Below, in pieces: positions 59,932 to 64,000 of a stretch of DNA of 64,000 nt. The position numbers were made by a program, and so were the translations under genes. The stretch comes from Streptomyces sp. cg36. GTDB lineage: Bacteria; Actinomycetota; Actinomycetes; Streptomycetales; Streptomycetaceae. Under the pieces are notes generated by a model. The model was not told where the DNA came from, did not search any database, and worked only from the letters and a program-made list of their open reading frames with translations. Positions within the stretch are counted from its first letter, which is position 1. Each line of letters begins with the position of its first letter. The DNA is taken from the NCBI RefSeq assembly GCF_041080675.1, contig NZ_CP163520.1, positions 1,736,001 through 1,800,000 on the forward strand, written 5' to 3'.

Positions 59932-60107
59932 GCGAGCGAGCGGCGCCCTTCTACTGCCCCTACTGCGGGGAAGAGGACCTCCGGCCCTCCGAGGAGGGCC
60001 ACGGGGCCTGGGAATGCGTGGGCTGCAACCGCGCGTTCCGGCTCTCGTTCCTCGGACTGCTGGCCCGTGGGCCGCGGTCCGCCCACGCACGGGAGGAGAC
60101 CTCATGA
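59928..60107 (+). CDS. Small zinc-ribbon-like protein between sir and cysH
   Basis: The 59-residue protein has two CxxC pairs (FYCPYCGEED; WECVGCNRAF), a likely zinc ribbon. The GTG at 59928 overlaps the sir stop (GTGA) and its own TGA overlaps the cysH ATG (ATGA), so it is firmly coupled within the operon. It could chaperone metal or act as a regulatory adaptor in sulfur reduction. No function is established. Confidence 0.7.
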   Translation: MSERAAPFYCPYCGEEDLRPSEEGHGAWECVGCNRAFRLSFLGLLARGPRSAHAREETS

Positions 60108-60811
60108 CGACCCTTCAGGCGCACTCGGCCGACGAGCTCAGGGCACTGGCCGAGACGGCCGGGCGCGAGCTCGAAGAGGCCGAACCACTGGACATACTCC
60201 GCTGGGCGGCCGACACCTTCGGCAAGCGGTTCTGCGTGACCTCCTCGATGGAGGACGCGGTGGTCGCCCACCTCGCCTCGCGCGCGCTGCCCGGCGTGGA
60301 CGTGGTGTTCCTGGACACCGGCTACCACTTCCCCGAGACCATCGGCACCCGGGACGCGGTGGCTGCGGTGATGGACGTCAACGTCATCACCCTCACCCCG
60401 CGCCAGAGCGTGGCCGAGCAGGACGCCGAGTACGGCCCCCGGCTGCACGACCGCGACCCGGACCTGTGCTGCGCGCTGCGCAAGGTCGCGCCGCTGCGCG
60501 AGGGCCTGGCCCAGTACGACGCGTGGGCGACCGGCCTGCGCCGCGACGAGTCCCCGACCCGGGCGAACACCCCGGTGGTCGGCTGGGACGAGAAGCGGCG
60601 CAAGGTCAAGGTGTCCCCGATCGCCCGCTGGACGCAGACGGACGTGGACGCGTACGTCGCGGAGCACGGCGTGATCACCAATCTGCTGCTCATGGACGGC
60701 TATCCGTCCATCGGCTGCGCGCCCTGTACCCGCCGTGTCGCCGAGGGCGAGGACGCGCGGGCCGGGCGCTGGGCCGGGCGCAACAAGACCGAATGCGGGC
60801 TGCACAGCTGA
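60104..60811 (+). CDS. cysH: Assimilatory adenylyl-sulfate (APS) reductase
   Basis: The 235-residue protein has the PP-loop-like N-terminal domain (RFCVTSSMEDAVVAHLAS, FLDTGYHFPETIGTRD) and the APS-reductase [4Fe-4S] pattern Cys122-Cys123 and Cys205-x2-Cys208, with catalytic Cys231 in the C-terminal ECGLHS. The cluster shows that APS rather than PAPS is the likely substrate. It yields sulfite for Sir. It is coupled to both neighbours by overlaps. Confidence 0.93.
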   Translation: MTTLQAHSADELRALAETAGRELEEAEPLDILRWAADTFGKRFCVTSSMEDAVVAHLASRALPGVDVVFLDTGYHFPETIGTRDAVAAVMDVNVITLTPRQSVAEQDAEYGPRLHDRDPDLCCALRKVAPLREGLAQYDAWATGLRRDESPTRANTPVVGWDEKRRKVKVSPIARWTQTDVDAYVAEHGVITNLLLMDGYPSIGCAPCTRRVAEGEDARAGRWAGRNKTECGLHS

Positions 60812-61380
60812 TGACCAACACCCAGGAGAACCAAGTGAGCGGGGCCACCGCTGGTGCCACTGTGTGGCTGACCGGGCTGCCGAGTGCGGGTAAGACGACG
60901 ATTGCGTGTGAGTTGGCGGGTCGGTTGCGGGGTGGGGGGCGTCGTGTGGAGGTGCTTGATGGGGATGAGGTGCGTGAGTTTTTGTCGGCGGGGCTGGGGT
61001 TCAGCCGTGAGGACCGGTTTGTGAATGTGCAGCGGATCGGTTTTGTGGCGGAGTTGCTGGCTTCGCATGGGGTGCTGGTGCTGGTGCCGGTGATCGCGCC
61101 GTTCGCGGACAGCCGGGAGGCGGTGCGCGCGCGGCATCGGGAGGCGGGGACGGCGTTTGTGGAGGTGCATGTCGCGACTCCGGTGGAGGTGTGTGCGGTA
61201 CGTGATGTGAAGGGGTTGTATGCGCGGCAGGCGGCGGGGGAGCTCGCCGGTCTGACGGGGGTGGATGACCCGTATGAGGTGCCCCTGGCGCCGGATCTGC
61301 GGATCGAGTCGCATCTGCAGAGTGTGGGGGAGTCCGCTGCCGCGGTGCATGGCGTGCTGAGTGAGAGGGGTCTGGCATGA
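60811..61380 (+). CDS. cysC: Adenylyl-sulfate kinase
   Basis: The 189-residue P-loop kinase has GLPSAGKTT (22-30), then GLGFSREDRFVNVQRIGFVAELLA and the FVEVHVATPVEVCAVRDVKGLY segment. It phosphorylates APS to PAPS. The ATG at 60811 overlaps the cysH stop; a GTG at 60834 is an alternative. Its codon use is unlike the surroundings, with many TTG, GAT, GGT and TTT codons. With a CysH that appears to use APS, the PAPS made here might mainly serve sulfotransferases. Confidence 0.9.
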   Translation: MTNTQENQVSGATAGATVWLTGLPSAGKTTIACELAGRLRGGGRRVEVLDGDEVREFLSAGLGFSREDRFVNVQRIGFVAELLASHGVLVLVPVIAPFADSREAVRARHREAGTAFVEVHVATPVEVCAVRDVKGLYARQAAGELAGLTGVDDPYEVPLAPDLRIESHLQSVGESAAAVHGVLSERGLA

Positions 61381-62311
61381 CGGGGGCTGTGCGGGCGGGG
61401 GGTGCGGACAGTCCGTACGCGCTCACCCATCTGGATGCGCTGGAGTCGGAGGCGGTGCACATCGTGCGTGAGGTGGCGGGTGAGTTCGAGCGGCCGGTGA
61501 TCCTGTTCTCCGGTGGCAAGGACTCGATCGTGATGCTGCATCTGGCGTTGAAGGCGTTCGCGCCGGCCGCGGTGCCCTTCACGCTGCTGCACGTGGACAC
61601 CGGCCACAACTTCCCCGAGGTCCTGGCCTACCGCGACCGGGTGGTGGCCGGGCACGGGCTGCGGCTTCATGTCGCCTCGGTGCAGGACTACATCGACCGG
61701 GGCGAGCTGAGGGAGCGGGCGGACGGGACGCGTAATCCGCTGCAGACGCTGCCGCTGACGGACGCGATCCGGGCGCACCGCTTCGATGCGGTGTTCGGCG
61801 GCGGGCGCCGTGATGAGGAGAAGGCACGGGCGAAGGAGCGGGTGTTCTCGCTGCGGGACGAGTTCTCGCAGTGGGATCCGCGCCGCCAGCGCCCCGAGCT
61901 GTGGCAGCTCTACAACGGTACGGCGACGCGCCGGGCGAGCATGTGCGGGTCTTCCCGCTGTCGAACTGGACCGAGCTGGATGTGTGGCAGTACATCGCCC
62001 GTGAGGGCATCGCGCTGCCGGACATCTACTTCGCGCACGAGCGGGAGGTGTTCGAGCGGGGCGGGATGTGGCTGACGGCGGGCGGCTGGGGCGGCCCCGC
62101 GAGCGGTGAGAGGGTGCAGCGGCGGCGGGTGCGTTACCGCACGGTGGGCGACATGTCGTGCACGGGCGCCGTCGACTCGGACGCGGCCACCCTGGACGCC
62201 GTGATCGCCGAGATCGCCGCCTCCCGCCTGACCGAGCGGGGCGCGACCCGCGCCGACGACAAGATGTCCGAGGCCGCGATGGAAGACCGCAAGCGCGAAG
62301 GGTACTTCTGA
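61377..62311 (+). pseudogene. cysD: Sulfate adenylyltransferase subunit 2, frameshifted near 61918
   Basis: The first part (61377 to about 61916) encodes CysD with the PP-loop FSGGKDSIVMLHLAL, HVDTGHNFPEVL and GRRDEEKARAKERVFS. The reading frame then breaks after ELWQLYN, and the rest (APGEHVRVFPLSNWTELDVW ... RKREGYF) continues in another frame to 62311. The missing sequence fits loss of four bases (CCGG) from an AACGGCCGGTAC-like stretch, or equivalently a one-base change. In frame, the product would end at 62075 without its C-terminal half. This is either a real mutation or a sequencing/assembly error. Confidence 0.85.
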
Positions 62312-62312
62312 C

Positions 62313-63654
62313 ATGACCACCACCACGAACCAGCCGCTGGCCGGCCTGGCCGCCACCACCCTGCTGCGCTTCGCCACCGCCGGCTCCGTCGACGACGGCA
62401 AGTCCACCCTGGTGGGCCGGCTCCTGCACGACTCGAAGTCGGTCCTGGCCGACCAGCTGGAGGCCGTCGAGGCCGCCTCCGCCCGCCGCGGCCAGGACAC
62501 CCCCGACCTCGCCCTGCTCACCGACGGGCTGCGCGCGGAGCGCGAGCAGGGCATCACCATCGATGTCGCCTACCGCTACTTCGCCACCACGCGGCGCCGT
62601 TTCATCCTGGCCGACACCCCCGGACACGTGCAGTACACCCGCAACATGGTGACCGGCGCCTCCACCGCCGACCTCGCCCTGGTCCTGGTGGACGCCCGCA
62701 ACGGGGTGGTCGAGCAGACCCGCCGCCACGCCGCCGTCGCCGCCCTGCTGCGGGTGCCGCACGTGGTCCTGGCGGTCAACAAGATGGACCTGGTACTACC
62801 AGGAGAAGGTCTTCGCGGCGATCGCCGCCGAGTTCACCGCCTACGCCGCCGGACTGGGCATCCCCGACATCACCGCCATCCCCCTCTCCGCCCTGGAGGG
62901 CGACAACGTGGTCGAGCCCTCCGCCCACATGGACTGGTACGGCGGCCCCACCGTCCTGGAACACCTGGAAACCGTCCCCGTCAGCCACGACCTCACCACC
63001 TGCCACGCCCGCCTGCCCGTCCAGTACGTCATCCGCCCCCAGACCGCCCAGCACCCCGACTACCGCGGCTACGCCGGGCAGATCGCCGCGGGCACCTTCC
63101 GCACCGGCGAGAAGGTCACCGTGCTGCCCTCCGGCCGCACCACCACCATCAAAGCCATCGACCTGCTGGGCGAGCCGGTGGACGTGGCCTGGACCCCCCA
63201 GTCGGTGACCCTCCTGCTGGAGGACGACCTCGACATCTCCCGCGGCGACCTCATCGTGCCCAGCGGCGACGCACCCGCCACCACCCAGGACGTCGAGGCC
63301 ACCGTCTGCCACGTCGCCGACCAGCCCCTCACCGTCGGCCACCGCGTCCTGCTCAAACACGGCACCCGCACCGTCAAAGCCGTCGTCAAGGACATCCCCT
63401 CCCGCCTCACCCTCGACGACCTCTCCCTGCACCCCCACCCCGGCCACCTCGCCGCCAACGACATCGGCCGCGTCAAAATCCGCACCGCCCACCCCCTCCC
63501 CCTCGACACCTACGCCGACTCCCGCCGCACCGGCGCCTTCATCCTCATCGACCCCACCGACGGCACCACACTCACCGCGGGTATGGTCGGCGAATCGTTC
63601 GCCGCCCCCGAACCCGTGCGGGCCGAGGGCGACTCCGACGGGTGGGACTTCTGA
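62313..63654 (+). pseudogene. cysN: Sulfate adenylyltransferase subunit 1 (GTPase), frameshifted near 62794
   Basis: The N-terminal GTPase part has [18 protein letters not shown] (P-loop), [17 protein letters not shown] (G3) and NKMDLV (G4). After AVNKMDLV the frame is lost; [17 protein letters not shown] onward to the last residues DSDGWDF (63654) continues in a second frame. CTGGTCGACTACCAG would be expected but CTGGTACTACCAG is present, a two-base loss. An open reading frame continues in the wrong frame to 63758. CysDN makes APS from sulfate and ATP with GTP hydrolysis. Confidence 0.85.
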
Positions 63655-63894
63655 CCATGGCCTCCTACGACTTCTACTCCACGTTCGCCAAGGAGGGCGG
63701 CCGTGTCGGCAGCGGCGCCCTCGGCAGCGGGCAGGGCGGGGTGGGCCGATGTGCGTGATGACGTACGCGCACCGCCCGCGCGCCCAGCGGCTCCACCCGC
63801 ACCACCGCTCCAGCCGAAGACCTGCCGACTTCCCGGCCAGCTGACCCGTCCCCAGGGGCAGTTGACCGCCGGGCCAACGAGAGGAACCCCTCCC
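63655..63894 (+). other. Short overlapping ORFs upstream of the substrate-binding protein
   Basis: ATG 63658 opens a 33-codon ORF ([16 protein letters not shown]...) ending at 63758 and overlapping ATG 63758 of a 28-codon ORF (start 63749 gives 31 codons, MCVMTYAHR...) that ends at 63844. Neither resembles a known protein. A leader-peptide role is possible because a sulfur-related gene follows and MCVM contains Cys, but this is weak. The remainder is a 50-base leader before the lipoprotein gene. Confidence 0.3.
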
Positions 63895-64000
63895 GTGCCT
63901 GCCAACCGCCCCGCTCTGCGTACCGCGCTCGCCGCCGCCACCGCGCTCCCCCTTGTCCTGCTCGCCGCATGCAGTTACGGCTCGGAGAAGGACAAGCCGG
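63895..64000 (+). CDS. Substrate-binding lipoprotein of an ABC transporter (partial, runs off window)
   Basis: The 35 visible residues form a lipoprotein signal: positive start PANRPALRT, hydrophobic core ALAAATALPLVLLA, lipobox LLAAC, then a charged segment SYGSEKDKP. GTG at 63895 has GAGAGGA about 9 nt upstream. The position after cysN in Streptomyces often belongs to an aliphatic sulfonate or sulfate uptake operon, so a sulfonate-binding protein is likely, but this fragment alone cannot show it. Confidence 0.55.
   Translation, partial: MPANRPALRTALAAATALPLVLLAACSYGSEKDKP

Noticed and set aside
61377..62795. Programmed ribosomal frameshifting in cysD and cysN
   Set aside because: Neither site has a slippery heptamer or an evident stimulatory structure, and homologues are decoded without frameshifting.
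62313..63758. Reading cysN as a single 481-residue protein
   Set aside because: Past about residue 160 this frame turns into Arg/Pro/His-rich shadow sequence, while the true CysN C-terminus is in another frame.

Overview
The window is high-GC DNA (C/G-ending codons, frequent GTG starts, GTGA/ATGA gene overlaps) with gene families typical of Streptomyces: an SpdB/DUF2637-type protein, a solo RsbW-like ATPase, a PucR-controlled xanthine dehydrogenase locus, an FhuF-type protein behind an iron box, a TrmB/LuxR-type regulator and an SAV_2336-type conflict gene. No tRNA, rRNA, insertion sequence, CRISPR array or replication origin was seen.

Left edge (1-8245): part of a compact natural-product cluster that runs off the window. 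It holds a free-standing NRPS-type adenylation domain, a SyrB2-like Fe(II)/2-oxoglutarate halogenase with the diagnostic HQA motif, two KAS III-like acyltransferase paralogues (one with Cys and one with Ser at the nucleophile position), an MFS exporter, a muconolactone-isomerase-fold protein, a stand-alone carrier protein, a seryl-tRNA-synthetase-like amino acid:carrier protein ligase and a D-amino-acid-oxidase-like flavoenzyme. The likely logic is that amino acids are loaded on carriers, one is chlorinated at an unactivated carbon, another is oxidised, the KAS III-like enzymes transfer acyl groups and the product is exported. The product cannot be named from the sequence.

8.4-12.4 kb: TrmO-like tRNA methyltransferase, Eis-like acetyltransferase, an MFS transporter and an ArsR-type regulator that has lost its DNA-binding domain. 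12.4-21.3 kb: purine catabolism, with XdhC maturation factor, NCS2 permease, the three xanthine dehydrogenase subunits and a divergent PucR regulator. 21.4-30 kb: TPR protein, a repeat-rich intergenic region, GntR regulator, iron-regulated FhuF-like protein, DUF2637 membrane protein, RsbW-like ATPase, pyruvate oxidase and a PP2C-like protein. 30-45.6 kb: a large secreted subtilase with a divergent regulator, DUF456 membrane protein, PPOX-type flavin/F420 oxidoreductase, MarR, asparagine synthetase, Ca2+/H+ antiporter, Ada-AlkA DNA repair protein, RsgA with a short upstream ORF, a GT-C type membrane glycosyltransferase, a VOC protein and an AraC regulator.

45.7-52.8 kb: a four-gene set (Trypco1-like protein, trypsin/VMAP-like protein, MoxR-type AAA ATPase and a 1312-residue vWA-like/pseudokinase/BTAD-like/HAD protein). 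It matches the vWA-MoxR-associated NTP-dependent conflict systems of multicellular bacteria. 52.8-57.9 kb: BrkB-type membrane protein, AidB-like acyl-CoA dehydrogenase, GAF regulator and GNAT enzyme.

58-64 kb: an assimilatory sulfur operon, with a Cys-containing leader peptide, ferredoxin-sulfite reductase, a small zinc ribbon, CysH, CysC, CysD and CysN, then the start of a substrate-binding lipoprotein. As given, both cysD and cysN carry frameshifts, and cysC plus the first part of cysD have strikingly different codon use. The left-edge cluster, the conflict system and this anomaly are the most interesting parts of the window.
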